A DNA stretch of 64,000 bases from Stenotrophomonas sp. HITSZ_GD (GTDB lineage Bacteria; Pseudomonadota; Gammaproteobacteria; Xanthomonadales; Xanthomonadaceae), in contig NZ_JARQXB010000010.1 of the NCBI RefSeq assembly GCF_029543105.1, forward strand, positions 1-64,000, given 5' to 3'. Both the position numbers and the translations under genes were made by a program. The notes under the pieces were generated by a model. It was given only the letters and a program-made list of their open reading frames with translations. It had not been told where the DNA came from and ran no database searches. Below are positions 49,174-57,983 of this stretch, piece after piece. Within the stretch, counting starts at the first letter, position 1, and the number at the start of each line of letters is the position of its first letter.

Positions 49174-49842
49174 ATGCGCTCCCTGCAGATCGCGTTGCTG
49201 ATCGCCCTGTTGTTGTTCGCCATCCCGCGCAGCCATGCCCAGGCCACCGCGCGCCCATGTGGCGGCGACGAAACACCCGGGCCTGCCTGCCTGCTGGCCA
49301 GCACGCCGGTGCCAGGCCTGCCTGGCGGCCCGGTGTTCTGGCACATCGACCGCTTCGCCTCGCGCGAGGCGGCCGCGCGTGCCGCCACGCCGCGCAGCAG
49401 TATCGTCGAAGCGTTCGGCGCCACGTGGCTGTTTACGCTGGAAGGCAAGGCGTGGCGCGCGAAGGGTGGCACGCAGTCGGCGGTGATCGGGCCGCTGCCG
49501 GTGCAGCCGGCCGGCGCGTACACGGCCGAGTACCTGCGTTCGGTGTTCGCGCCCGGCACGAAAGCCCCCCTGCATGTCCACTCGGGACCGGAGGCGTTCT
49601 ACGCGCTGGAGGGCGATACCTGCCTGGAAATGCCGGACGGCATGCAGCTCGGCCGTGGCCCGGGCAATACGTTGTTCATCCGTGGCGGCCCGCCGATGCT
49701 GCTGATGGCGGTGGGCACGCAGCCGCGGCGCGGCTTCGCGTTGATTTTGCACGATGCACACCAGCCGCCCACGACCCTGATCCACGATTGGCAGCCGCAG
49801 GGCCTGTGCGAGCAACAGTGGCAGCGGGACCAGCTGAAATAG
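49174..49842 (+). CDS. Secreted cupin-domain protein
   Basis: 222 residues; signal peptide (MRSLQIALLIALLLFAIPRS, cut after HAQ). The second half is a cupin with metal-binding pattern HVHSGPEAFYALEGDTCLE. The first half (about 40-120) looks like a short additional beta domain. The ATG at 49174 is chosen for the signal peptide; an in-frame ATG upstream would add Pro/Arg residues. Function unknown, possibly a periplasmic dioxygenase-like or sugar-binding protein. Confidence 0.75.
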   Translation: MRSLQIALLIALLLFAIPRSHAQATARPCGGDETPGPACLLASTPVPGLPGGPVFWHIDRFASREAAARAATPRSSIVEAFGATWLFTLEGKAWRAKGGTQSAVIGPLPVQPAGAYTAEYLRSVFAPGTKAPLHVHSGPEAFYALEGDTCLEMPDGMQLGRGPGNTLFIRGGPPMLLMAVGTQPRRGFALILHDAHQPPTTLIHDWQPQGLCEQQWQRDQLK

Positions 49843-49848
49843 CGCCGT

Positions 49849-50625
49849 TCAACCCAGTCTGCACAGCGGCTTCTCGTCGGCGCGCAGCGTCAGCACCTGC
49901 ACGCCGGTGCGCGTGACCGCCACCGTATGCTCGAACTGCGCCGACAACTTGCCGTCGCGCGTGTACACCGGCCATTCGTCCGCATGCGCGCGGATGGCCG
50001 CGCGCCCCTGGTTGATCATCGGCTCGATGGTGAAGGTCATGCCTTCCTGCAGCACCTGTCCGGTGCCGGGCCGGCCGTAGTGCAGCACCTGCGGCTCCTC
50101 GTGCATCTGGCGGCCGATGCCGTGCCCGCAGTACTCCTTCACCACGCTGTAGCCCTGGCCGCGCGCGTAGTGCGAGATGGCGTGGCCGATGTCGCCCAGC
50201 CGCGCGCCCGGGCGAACCGCGGCGATGCCCTTCCACATGGCCTGGTAGGCGGCCGACACCAGCCGTCGCGCGGCGTAATCCACCTCGCCCACCAGATAGG
50301 TGGTGCTGGAATCGGCGATGTAGCCGTGCTTCTCCAGCGTGATGTCCAGGTTGACGATCTGCCCGCTGCGCAGCACATCGTCCCGGGATGGCACGCCGTG
50401 GCACACCACATCGTCGATCGAACTGTTGAGCACGTAGGCAAAGCCGTACTGGCCCTTGCTGGCCGGGCGCGCCTGCAGGTCATCGACGATCATGCGCTCG
50501 ACGAAGTCGTTGAGCTCCAGCGTGCTCTTGCCTTCCAGCGGTAGCCGGCCAAGCGCGTCGAATACCTGCGCCAGCAGCGCGCCGGCCTCGGCCATCCGCG
50601 CCAGCGCGTCGGGCGTCTTGATCAC
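49849..50625 (-). CDS. map: Type I methionine aminopeptidase
   Basis: 258-residue metallopeptidase removing N-terminal methionine. Metal ligands in the pita-bread fold: Asp in LDITLEKHGYIADSS (both Asp), His in EYCGHGIGRQMHEE, Glu in TIEPMINQG and FEHTVAV. GTG start at 50625 overlaps the stop of the ParD-like gene (GTGA) and gives the normal family length. The window lacks rpsB/tsf, usual neighbours of the housekeeping map gene, so this is probably a second copy. Coupling to a ParD-like protein is notable. Confidence 0.9.
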   Translation of the reverse strand: MIKTPDALARMAEAGALLAQVFDALGRLPLEGKSTLELNDFVERMIVDDLQARPASKGQYGFAYVLNSSIDDVVCHGVPSRDDVLRSGQIVNLDITLEKHGYIADSSTTYLVGEVDYAARRLVSAAYQAMWKGIAAVRPGARLGDIGHAISHYARGQGYSVVKEYCGHGIGRQMHEEPQVLHYGRPGTGQVLQEGMTFTIEPMINQGRAAIRAHADEWPVYTRDGKLSAQFEHTVAVTRTGVQVLTLRADEKPLCRLG

Positions 50626-50834
50626 GCCCGTCCCGTGCGCAGCGGCTGTGGCCGCACGCCGGCTGCGCGCAATTCGTTGGCGACAATCTCTTGGAAACTC
50701 CGCTCCGGGTGCATCTCGCACAGCATGCCGACCTTGATCCAGAAATTGGCCTGCGCATTGATCGACCGGCTGGTCACGGTGCAAGCGCGGCGCAGCTGGT
50801 CGTGCAGCTCGTCGTCGATGTTCACGATGCCCAT
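50622..50834 (-). CDS. ParD-like antitoxin-type protein
   Basis: 70-residue protein with an N-terminal ribbon-helix-helix-like pattern (MGIVNIDDELHDQLRRA, then SRSINAQANFWIKVGML) of the ParD_like family (annotated as antitoxin of type II systems), and a short tail. Its TGA overlaps the map GTG. A palindrome and two tandem repeats lie upstream, as expected of an autoregulating antitoxin-type protein. No ParE-like toxin is present; the methionine aminopeptidase takes that gene position. Confidence 0.78.
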   Translation of the reverse strand: MGIVNIDDELHDQLRRACTVTSRSINAQANFWIKVGMLCEMHPERSFQEIVANELRAAGVRPQPLRTGRA

Positions 50835-50855
50835 GGCGCCTCCGAGCCGTCAGGA

Positions 50856-50888
50856 ATATACGCATCGTATATGCAACATATATGCAAC
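50856..50888. promoter_or_regulatory. Operator of the ParD-like/map operon
   Basis: A perfect palindrome ATATACG-CAT-CGTATAT (50856-50872) runs into two tandem copies of TATATGCAAC (50868-50877, 50879-50888) with an 11-base period. The AT-rich block lies 22 bases upstream of the ParD-like start, in GC-rich surroundings. Repeats about one helical turn apart suit cooperative binding of ribbon-helix-helix dimers. Confidence 0.65.
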
Positions 50889-50959
50889 GCAAGCGTCGTT
50901 AACAGGCGCGCGACATCCCGGCGGCAACACTGAGGCTCTTCCACCGACACGTGTCCGCG

Positions 50960-51526
50960 ATGAATTCCGCACTGCTCATCATCGACATGATCAGCCCGTT
51001 CGACTTTCCCGAGGCTGCTTCGATGCAGGCCGACCTGGTACGTACCGCGCGCCAGATCAGGCGCTTGCGCGAGGCATGCCATCGCAGCGGTCGCCCGGTC
51101 ATCTACGCCAACGACAACTTCGCCCACTGGCGCTCGGACTTCCGCGAACTGGTGGCGATGGCCAGCGCCAGCGGCGAGACGGCCAAGGCCGTGGTCGCCT
51201 GCCTCAAGCCCACCCCGGAGGACTACTTCATCCTCAAGCCGAAGCATTCGGCCTTCCTTGCCACGCCGCTGCCGGTGCTGCTGTCCAAGCTAGGGGTCGA
51301 TACCCTGTTCCTCACCGGCATGACCGCCGATGCCTGCATCCTGTCGACGGCGGTGGATGCGAACGCGCGCGAATACCGCGTGCGTGTAGTGCGCGAGGCC
51401 GTTGCGGCGTTGCCGGAACGCAAGCGCTGGGCGTTCTCGCTGATGTCCGCATCGCATGCCGCGCAGGTGGTGGGCGTGCGCACCGCGATGAATTGCCTGG
51501 GGCACGCGCACGCCGACGCTTCCTGA
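50960..51526 (+). CDS. Isochorismatase-family cysteine hydrolase
   Basis: 188 residues from the ATG at 50960 (a GTG at 50951 is an alternative; neither has a good Shine-Dalgarno). Catalytic triad of the family: Asp in LLIIDMISPFDFP, Lys in LKPKHSAF and Cys in GMTADACILSTAVDA. Probably hydrolyses an amide or related nicotinamidase-like substrate. Divergent from the ParD-like/map operon. Confidence 0.85.
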   Translation: MNSALLIIDMISPFDFPEAASMQADLVRTARQIRRLREACHRSGRPVIYANDNFAHWRSDFRELVAMASASGETAKAVVACLKPTPEDYFILKPKHSAFLATPLPVLLSKLGVDTLFLTGMTADACILSTAVDANAREYRVRVVREAVAALPERKRWAFSLMSASHAAQVVGVRTAMNCLGHAHADAS

Positions 51527-51621
51527 ACTGCGCTCCCTCGCGCTGCCATCACGCGGGCTCGCACCGCACTTAACGCCGCGACCCCTAACTTCCAGGCTCC
51601 ACTCAACCCGGGAGTCCCTCC

Positions 51622-52119
51622 GTGGCCATCAAGACCATCGAAGATCTTTTCATCCACGAACTGTCGGATATCTACAGCGCCGAGAAGCAGCTCACGCGCG
51701 CCCTTCCCCGGCTTGCACGCGCAGCCAGCAACCCCGACCTGAGCGCGGCGTTCGAAACCCACCTGGAAGAAACACAGGGCCAGATCGAGCGCATCGACAA
51801 GGTGGTGGAAGTGCTCGACATCCGCCTCAAGCGCATCAAGTGCGCCGCGATGGAAGGGTTGGTCGAAGAGGGCAAGGAAGTCATCGATTCCGTGGAAGAA
51901 GGCCCGCTGCGCGATGCGGCGTTGATTGGCGGCGCGCAGAAGGTGGAGCACTACGAGATCGCCGCTTACGGCACGCTGGCCGCGCTCGCCAAGCAGCTTG
52001 GCTACAAGGATGCCCTGCCGCTGTTGCTCGAAACGCTGCAGGAAGAAAAGGCCACCGACGAAAAGCTCACGCTGCTGGCGAAATCCGGCGGCAATGCCAA
52101 GGCGGCGCAGGCGGCGTGA
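51622..52119 (+). CDS. Ferritin-like DUF892 (YciE/YciF-type) protein
   Basis: 165-residue four-helix ferritin-like protein. MAIKTIEDLFIHELSDIYSA begins the first helix, with ETHLEETQGQIERI and HYEIAAYGTLAALA providing carboxylate and His positions for a di-iron site. YciE/F proteins are stress-linked. GTG start at 51622 with a GGGAG Shine-Dalgarno. Followed by a strong terminator. Confidence 0.88.
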   Translation: MAIKTIEDLFIHELSDIYSAEKQLTRALPRLARAASNPDLSAAFETHLEETQGQIERIDKVVEVLDIRLKRIKCAAMEGLVEEGKEVIDSVEEGPLRDAALIGGAQKVEHYEIAAYGTLAALAKQLGYKDALPLLLETLQEEKATDEKLTLLAKSGGNAKAAQAA

Positions 52120-52169
52120 CGCCACAGGGCCCGCGCACCATTGCGTCGCGGGCCACGCTTGCCTCATCC

Positions 52170-52198
52170 GGGGCCGCTGCGTGTGCAGCGGCCCCGTT
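52170..52198. terminator. Bidirectional terminator after the DUF892 gene
   Basis: Perfect 11-base arms (GGGGCCGCTGC) around GTGT, followed by GTTTA on the plus strand, between convergent genes. The stop codon of the minus-strand gene begins at its edge. Confidence 0.7.
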
Positions 52199-52545
52199 TA
52201 ATGCGCCCGGTGTTCGAGCACGTCCACCAGCCCAGGCGCGGCCCACCACCCTTCCTCGTTCACCCGCGGCGATGTAATCGCCAGCCGCCAGTTGAGCGAA
52301 GCGAGTTCCGGCAAGCGTCCCGCGCGCCAGATCGCGTCGGTCACCGCTTCGATCGGTTCGCGAAACCAACGCAGGCCATCCCTCGACGAGACGATCGTGT
52401 CGTCGTGCGTCTCGTAACCCGGCACGATCTCTTCCAGCAGCCGGGCCACCGCATCCACCGACAAGCCTCCCAGCGCCCCTCCCAGCGCCGCGATGGCGAA
52501 CTGGCGCGAGAGCTGCCGCTTCTGGCGACCCGTCAAGCTGCGCAT
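52198..52545 (-). CDS. Small hypothetical protein
   Basis: 115 residues. The ATG at 52545 has an excellent AGGAGG Shine-Dalgarno, so it is preferred over an ATG at 52632 that would add a basic tail. It begins [20 protein letters not shown] and has one weak hydrophobic segment ([11 protein letters not shown]) and conserved-looking acidic and Trp residues ([17 protein letters not shown]). No family recognised. Confidence 0.6.
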   Translation of the reverse strand: MRSLTGRQKRQLSRQFAIAALGGALGGLSVDAVARLLEEIVPGYETHDDTIVSSRDGLRWFREPIEAVTDAIWRAGRLPELASLNWRLAITSPRVNEEGWWAAPGLVDVLEHRAH

Positions 52546-52725
52546 GGCCGATTCCTCCTGGCGGCAGCTTGCGCGCTCGCGCTTCCACGCCTTGCGAAAG
52601 CGATGCGCCGCGCGCTCACGGCCAGCGAACATTGCGCTGCCCTGCACTGCACGCACACATGCGGCTCACCCCAGGTTTACCCGCGAAGGCACAGCGTGCG
52701 GATTCACTCGCACGGAGACATCGAC

Positions 52726-53889
52726 ATGCAGGCACTCACCTACCAGGGCGCGCGGGACGTGCGCGTCGAAACGGTTCCAGACCCGTCCATCGTGGCCGCG
52801 GACGACCTGATCCTGCGCGTCACCGCCACGGCGATCTGCGGCTCGGACCTGCACATCTACCACGGCAAGATTCCCGACATGCACGATGGCGACATCCTCG
52901 GCCACGAGTTCATGGGCATCGTGGAAGAGGTGGGCCCGGAAGTCACCGAGGTCAGCGTCGGCGACCGCGTGGTGATCCCGTTCGTCATCGCGTGCGGACA
53001 GTGCTTCCACTGCGCGCTCAACGAATTCTCCGCCTGCGAGACCACCAACTCTGGCCCAGGTGCCGCGCTCAACCGCAAGCAGCTGCGGCCGCCCGCCGCG
53101 CTGTTCGGCTACAGCCACCTGTATGGCGGCGTGCCCGGCGGCCAGGCCGAGCTGGTGCGGGTGCCCAAGGCCAACGTGGGCCCGTTCGCCGTGCCGGACG
53201 TACTCGCCGACGAACAAGTGCTGTTCCTCTCCGACATCCTGCCCACCGGCTACCAGGCCGTGGTCAATGCGGGCATCAAGCTGGGCAGCACCGTGGCGAT
53301 CTTCGGCGCCGGACCGGTGGGCTGCATGGCCGCGGCGTGCGCGCGCATGCTGGGCGCGGAAACGATCTACATGGTGGACCACCACGACTACCGGCTCGCG
53401 TTCGCGCGCGCCGCCTATGGCGTGATCCCGATCAACTTCGACGAGCAGGACGACCCGGCTGCGCAGATCATCGAGGCCACCGCGGGACGCGGCGTGGACG
53501 CGTCCATCGATGCGGTCGGCTTCGAGGCGAAGGGCAGCACCACCGAGACGGTGCTGACCACGTTGAAGATCGAGCCCTCCAGCGGCGCCGCACTGCGCCA
53601 GTGCATCGCGGCCACGCGCCGCGGTGGCATCGTCAGCGTGCCGGGCGTGTATGCCGGTTTCATCCACGGCTTCCTGTTCGGCGATGCGTTCGACAAGGGC
53701 CTGACCTTTAAGATGGGCCAGACCCACGTGCAGGCGTTGCTGCCGGAACTGCTGGAGGCGATCGGCGAAGGCCGCCTGCGCCCGGACGAGATCATCACCC
53801 ACCGCATGAAGCTGGCCGATGCCGCGCAGGCCTACCAGATCTTCAACGACCGCAAGGAAGATTGTCGCAAAGTCGTGCTGACGCCCTGA
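52726..53889 (+). CDS. Zinc-dependent alcohol dehydrogenase
   Basis: 387-residue medium-chain dehydrogenase similar to glutathione-independent formaldehyde dehydrogenase-like enzymes. Zinc ligands: [22 protein letters not shown], structural [18 protein letters not shown] fold [10 protein letters not shown] with Asp after strand 2 (MVDHHD). The long loop near 100-130 ([12 protein letters not shown]) is typical of the PDH-like subgroup. Shine-Dalgarno ACGGAGA before ATG. Confidence 0.9.
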   Translation: MQALTYQGARDVRVETVPDPSIVAADDLILRVTATAICGSDLHIYHGKIPDMHDGDILGHEFMGIVEEVGPEVTEVSVGDRVVIPFVIACGQCFHCALNEFSACETTNSGPGAALNRKQLRPPAALFGYSHLYGGVPGGQAELVRVPKANVGPFAVPDVLADEQVLFLSDILPTGYQAVVNAGIKLGSTVAIFGAGPVGCMAAACARMLGAETIYMVDHHDYRLAFARAAYGVIPINFDEQDDPAAQIIEATAGRGVDASIDAVGFEAKGSTTETVLTTLKIEPSSGAALRQCIAATRRGGIVSVPGVYAGFIHGFLFGDAFDKGLTFKMGQTHVQALLPELLEAIGEGRLRPDEIITHRMKLADAAQAYQIFNDRKEDCRKVVLTP

Positions 53890-53895
53890 ACCGCC

Positions 53896-54579
53896 TCAGC
53901 CCGGTCCCGCCGGCGTGCCGGCGGGGCTGACCGAGGCCTCCAGCGCGGCGAGAAAATGGCTGAAGCCCGCGGGCGCGCGGGCATTGCGGCGCGCACTCGT
54001 TTGCACACAGGGATCGCCGCGACGGGCGATGCACAGCCCGTGCTCTGTCGCGCGCCTGACGAAGTCGACATCTTCGCCCGTCATCTGCGCGCCCATGCCG
54101 CCGACGGCGAGGTACGCGGCCGCGCTGCAGCCCAGGTTGGCGCCATGCACATGCGGATGCCCATCCTCGATGCGTTCCCAGTGTTCGAACGCGCGACGCG
54201 TGGCATCGCAATAATCCCGCCACCGCGCCACGCGCACCGGCCCGCAGAACACGTCGGCACGGCAGGCCAACTGCGCCGCCAACCAATGGCGCGGCACCCG
54301 GCTGTCGGCATCGGTATGCGCCAGCCAGGTGGCGCCGCGCGCCAGGGCGGCCTCCGCCGCGGCGGCGCGCGCGGCGCCCACGCCACTGCCGGCAGGGAGG
54401 ACGGCATGCGCGCCCATCTGCGCGACCACCGCCGCGGTGCCGTCGGTGCAGCGGTCCAGCGCGACGAATACCTCGACGGTATCCCTCACCGCCGGGTCGG
54501 CCGCCGCGGCCGCGATTGCCCGCAGGCAGGCCCCGATACGGCGTACCTCGTTGTGCGCGGGCACCAATACCGCGATCAC
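53896..54579 (-). CDS. GT2-family glycosyltransferase
   Basis: 227-residue GT-A glycosyltransferase of family GT2. Motifs: VLVPAHNEVRRI (nucleotide binding), DRCTDGTA, TDADSRVPRHW (DxD-like) and GEDVDFVRRA (catalytic ED). No membrane helix, so cytoplasmic. GTG start overlaps the methyltransferase stop (GTGA). Last gene of a four-gene overlapping operon; acceptor unknown. Confidence 0.87.
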   Translation of the reverse strand: MIAVLVPAHNEVRRIGACLRAIAAAAADPAVRDTVEVFVALDRCTDGTAAVVAQMGAHAVLPAGSGVGAARAAAAEAALARGATWLAHTDADSRVPRHWLAAQLACRADVFCGPVRVARWRDYCDATRRAFEHWERIEDGHPHVHGANLGCSAAAYLAVGGMGAQMTGEDVDFVRRATEHGLCIARRGDPCVQTSARRNARAPAGFSHFLAALEASVSPAGTPAGPG

Positions 54580-55163
54580 GCCAGCCCCTCGCGCGTGGCG
54601 ACGCTGGCACCGGGCCACCAGGCTTCCAGCAACAGGTCCTGGTCTTCGTAGCGATGGCTGGGCGGGCCGCCGCACGCCTCGGCCAACTGCGCGTGCACGG
54701 CTTCGGCGCTGTGCAGGCGGCCCTCGAACGGATGCCGCCAATGGCAGGCGACGAGGCCGCCCTCGCGAGCGGCATCGCGCGACTCCGCCAACCGGGAGGA
54801 CACCGTCGCCAACGTGGCCGCGTCCAGGTAGTAGCCCACCTCGCTGAAGACGATGAGATCGAACTGGACCGGCGGCCATTGGCGCGGCTGCACCGAACAT
54901 TCGAATGCCAGGTTGGGCGGCGCACCGGCTGCCTGCGCCTGCGCGATGGCGCGCGGCGAGACATCGGTGCCCAAGACCTGCTCGCAACGCTCGGCGAGCA
55001 GGCGCGTGAGTACGCCGGTCGAGCACCCCAGCTCCCAACCGCGGTGGAAGCGCCGCCGCGGCAGCATCGCCAACAGCAGGTCGCGCTTGCGTTGTTCGTA
55101 CCAGCGCGAGGCGTAGCCGAAGGGATCGGGCTGGCGGTAGAGCTGGTCGAAGTCCAGGTTCAT
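54576..55163 (-). CDS. NodS-like SAM-dependent methyltransferase
   Basis: 195-residue class I methyltransferase of the NodS/MftA-like family. SAM motif ELGCSTGVLTRLLA (about residues 45-58), GTDVSPRAIAQA (acidic loop), FSEVGYYL (motif IV). NodS N-methylates a deacetylated glucosamine in Nod factor synthesis; the adjacent PIG-L deacetylase makes a similar amine methylation plausible here. ATG overlaps the PIG-L stop (ATGA). Confidence 0.85.
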   Translation of the reverse strand: MNLDFDQLYRQPDPFGYASRWYEQRKRDLLLAMLPRRRFHRGWELGCSTGVLTRLLAERCEQVLGTDVSPRAIAQAQAAGAPPNLAFECSVQPRQWPPVQFDLIVFSEVGYYLDAATLATVSSRLAESRDAAREGGLVACHWRHPFEGRLHSAEAVHAQLAEACGGPPSHRYEDQDLLLEAWWPGASVATREGLA

Positions 55164-55921
55164 GTGCGCAGGTAGATCTCGAAGGGCCGCTGGAAACGTT
55201 GCAGCACGGCGGGCGGGAGGATCGGCGCGGCCGGCGCGGGGGCCACCTCGCCGGTCTGGGTGGCGAAGCGACGCATCGCGGCCGCCTTGCATTCGCGCGT
55301 GCGTGCGTCCAGTTCGTAGCGCAGCAGGCTGTCGCCGAACGGCGAGTGGGCGGCGTCGGCCCAGTGCCAGCCCCAGATCGGGTATTCGAACACCGGTATG
55401 CCCTGGCGGCGCGCGACCTCGTGGGCGGCGCGCGCGGCGGCTTCGTGGTCCGGATGACCATCGCGCGCCCAGGTCACGCAGAACACATCGCGCGGCCCAC
55501 ATAGCGCGGCCAGCGCCCGCACCGTATCGGCATGCCGCTCGGCCAGCGCGCCGTCGCCGAGGGCGAGGTGGCGCACTTCCACGTCACCCGCGCCAAGCGC
55601 GGCCAAGGCGTCGCGCAGTTCCGCGCGCCGCGTCCGCGCCAAACGCGCGGGCGGCCAGGCGGGTTCGTGTGGATAGGCGTGCTCGCCATCGGTCAACGCC
55701 ACGACGCACACCTGGCGCCCGGCGGCGACGGCGTCGTGGATGAGGCCGCCGCACCCGAGCACTTCGTCATCCGGATGCGGCGCCACCACGAGCAGCCGCG
55801 ACGCGGCCGGCACCAGTTCGTCCAGCCCGGCGGACGGCGCCTCCTCCAGCCAGGGCGCGGCGCGCCAGGCGGCCTCCTGCGTGCCCGCGCCGTGGATCAG
55901 CCGCTCGCTCACAGCCGCCAT
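55160..55921 (-). CDS. PIG-L family N-deacetylase
   Basis: 253-residue LmbE/PIG-L zinc-dependent deacetylase. Zinc motif APHPDDEVLGCGG (HPDDE, about residues 47-55) and GHPDHEAAARAAHEVA (second His) are intact. Typical substrates are N-acetylglucosaminyl conjugates. The start at 55921 overlaps the acyl-CoA-dehydrogenase-like gene by 13 bases. Part of the four-gene unit. Confidence 0.9.
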   Translation of the reverse strand: MAAVSERLIHGAGTQEAAWRAAPWLEEAPSAGLDELVPAASRLLVVAPHPDDEVLGCGGLIHDAVAAGRQVCVVALTDGEHAYPHEPAWPPARLARTRRAELRDALAALGAGDVEVRHLALGDGALAERHADTVRALAALCGPRDVFCVTWARDGHPDHEAAARAAHEVARRQGIPVFEYPIWGWHWADAAHSPFGDSLLRYELDARTRECKAAAMRRFATQTGEVAPAPAAPILPPAVLQRFQRPFEIYLRT

Positions 55922-56916
55922 GCGTCCTCCTCCTGCGCGGCGAGCTTGCCGAGCCCTTCCAGGTCGCGTTCGGCATGGTGTTGACGGAGAAAGGTGAGCA
56001 GGTCGGCGCAGCGCTGCGCGTGATCGCCCTCCGCGCATAGCGGGCCGGCACCGAGCGCGCGGCCGCAGCGCGCGATCACGTCCTGGGCCACGTCTTCGGC
56101 GAGGCCCCGCAGCTGCATCACTTCGCGCTGGTGCGGCAGCGTCGGCGCCTCGTCGATGAGCGCGGCCGTCTCGCGCAGCACCGCCGCCAATGCCGACAGC
56201 CGCACATCGATGGCGCCCAGATGCGCGGCGGCATGCGGGTCGCTACTCGCGCGGCGGTCGGCGCGCAGCCGCTCGGCGATGGCGCGGGTGGCGCCGAACC
56301 AGCACGCGGCAATGCCCGCGCCGCCATGCCAGAAGCCCGCCCGGGCGATGTACTCGCCCGGGCGCCCGACCACGCGCGCGGTCGTGCCGTTGAACTCCAC
56401 CCGCGCGGTTTCGATACGCCGCATGCCCACGGCCTGCCAGCCGCTGGCGTCTACCTGCACGGTGTCATCCAGTGCCACGGCCACCAGCACGCGGGCCTCG
56501 TCTTCGCGCACCGTCACCAACGCGTGGGTAAGCGATGTGGCAGCGGAGCACCACGACTTGGTGCCGTGCAACCGGCCCAGCCGCTGCCCGGGGATGCGGT
56601 GCAGCGCCAGCGTGTCGCCCGGCGGTTCGGCGGCCCATACGCCCCACGCCTGGCCCGGCCCCGGCGCGTCGCCCTCCAGCTCCATCAGGATCGCTTGCGC
56701 GTCGTAATGCGCCTCGAGCCACTTCGCCAGGCACACATCTTCCGCCGCGAGGGTCGCCAGCGCGCGCCAGCGATCGAGCGTATGACCACCGCCAGGCAGC
56801 GGCAACGTGGGAAAGTGGTGCAGCCACTCGGCGGCACGCGCGTCCAGTCGCGATGGAGAGGCGGGGGCGCTATCGCCGGGCGTGGATGAAGATAGGGGCA
56901 GATCGTGAGCGTGCAT
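55909..56916 (-). CDS. Acyl-CoA dehydrogenase-like protein
   Basis: 335 residues, shorter than the usual 380 or so. FAD/substrate segments such as GTKSWCSAATSLTHALV match the superfamily, with helical N- and C-terminal domains, and the last part (RQHHAERDLEGLGKL) is characteristic of a divergent subgroup. The usual catalytic Glu region near the C-terminus is not evident, so it may be an oxidase, a dehydrogenase of a bound acyl chain, or non-catalytic. First gene of the unit with PIG-L, NodS-like and GT2 genes; substrate unknown. Confidence 0.78.
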   Translation of the reverse strand: MHAHDLPLSSSTPGDSAPASPSRLDARAAEWLHHFPTLPLPGGGHTLDRWRALATLAAEDVCLAKWLEAHYDAQAILMELEGDAPGPGQAWGVWAAEPPGDTLALHRIPGQRLGRLHGTKSWCSAATSLTHALVTVREDEARVLVAVALDDTVQVDASGWQAVGMRRIETARVEFNGTTARVVGRPGEYIARAGFWHGGAGIAACWFGATRAIAERLRADRRASSDPHAAAHLGAIDVRLSALAAVLRETAALIDEAPTLPHQREVMQLRGLAEDVAQDVIARCGRALGAGPLCAEGDHAQRCADLLTFLRQHHAERDLEGLGKLAAQEEDAWRL

Positions 56917-57071
56917 CCGCTTACGCTAGAAATTCGCCCGTGAAGCCGGAAACGAGGCCGCGTGAGCCTGCGGTGAGCGCATGCCTCGCAAGCGTCCCCT
57001 TCCTGCGCAGAGGCGGCGGGCTTTCGGCCCGCCCCGGAGGAGCATCCGCATCGCGGGGAATGCTGAGGCGT

Positions 57072-57905
57072 TCAGCCATCCGTGGAGCGGGTCAGCGTTT
57101 CCCAACGGGCGATGTCCCTCTCCAGCGCCTGCAGCTTGTCGCGCGCCAAGGCAAGCGCATCGCTGCCGAGCAACAGGTGGGCGGGCGGCGCCTCGCAGTC
57201 GATGAGCTGCATCATCGCCCGCGCTGCTTTCTCCGGGTTGCCGAGCTGGTGCCCGCTGACCTCCTGGCGGCGCTGCCGGAGGGGGTCGAACAGCGCGTCG
57301 TAATCGCCGATCGCGCGCGGCGCTCGCACCATCGAGCGGCCTGCCCAGTCGGTGCGGAACGAGCCCGGCGCCACCGCGGTGACGTGGATGCCCAGGTCGC
57401 GCACCTCCTTGCCCACCGTTTCGCTGATGCCTTCCAGCGCGAACTTGCTGCCGCAGTAGTAGGCGATGCCGGGCATCGTGATGAAGCCGCCCATCGAGGT
57501 GATGTTGAGGATGCGGCCACTGCGGCGCACCCGCATGTGCGGCAGCACGGCGCGCATCATCGCCACCGCGCCGAACACGTTGACGTCGAACTGGCGCCGC
57601 AGGTCTTCCAGCGGGGATTCCTCCATCACGCCTTCGTGGCCGTAGCCGGCGTTGTTCGCCAGCACGCCGATGGGGCCGAGCGTGGCTTCGACTTCATCCA
57701 CCAGGGGCGCGATCGCTTCGAAGTCGGTGACGTCGAGCAGGCGCGCGAAGGCGCGACCCGGCGCCAGCATCTGGAAGGCCTCCGCCGCTTCTACATGCCG
57801 CACCGTGCCCACCACCCGGTGCCCGTCCGCCAAAGCCGCCTGCGCCAGCGCGCGGCCGAAGCCGCTGCTGACGCCGGTGATGAGAAACAGCCTGGAGATC
57901 GTCAT
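57072..57905 (-). CDS. SDR-family oxidoreductase
   Basis: 277-residue short-chain dehydrogenase with TGVSSGFGRALA, NNAGYG, Ser in NITSMGG and YCGSK. An Arg after strand 2 (TVRHVEA) suggests NADP. It is divergent from an AraC regulator at 57984 with matching half-sites between them. A GC-rich hairpin (57015-57033) lies in the 155-base gap towards the acyl-CoA-dehydrogenase-like gene. Confidence 0.9.
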   Translation of the reverse strand: MTISRLFLITGVSSGFGRALAQAALADGHRVVGTVRHVEAAEAFQMLAPGRAFARLLDVTDFEAIAPLVDEVEATLGPIGVLANNAGYGHEGVMEESPLEDLRRQFDVNVFGAVAMMRAVLPHMRVRRSGRILNITSMGGFITMPGIAYYCGSKFALEGISETVGKEVRDLGIHVTAVAPGSFRTDWAGRSMVRAPRAIGDYDALFDPLRQRRQEVSGHQLGNPEKAARAMMQLIDCEAPPAHLLLGSDALALARDKLQALERDIARWETLTRSTDG

Positions 57906-57931
57906 GGTGCGCACCTGTGCTATCGGGAAGG

Positions 57932-57965
57932 CGCACAATAGGAAAGCCATCGCCGCACAAATAGG
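57932..57965. promoter_or_regulatory. Candidate AraC half-sites between SDR and AraC genes
   Basis: CGCACAATAGG (57932-57942) and CGCACAAATAGG (57954-57965) are near-identical direct repeats whose starts are 22 bases apart. They lie midway between the divergent starts at 57905 and 57984, as expected for an AraC-type activator/autoregulator. Confidence 0.55.
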
Positions 57966-57983
57966 CCGATAACCCTCCCATCC

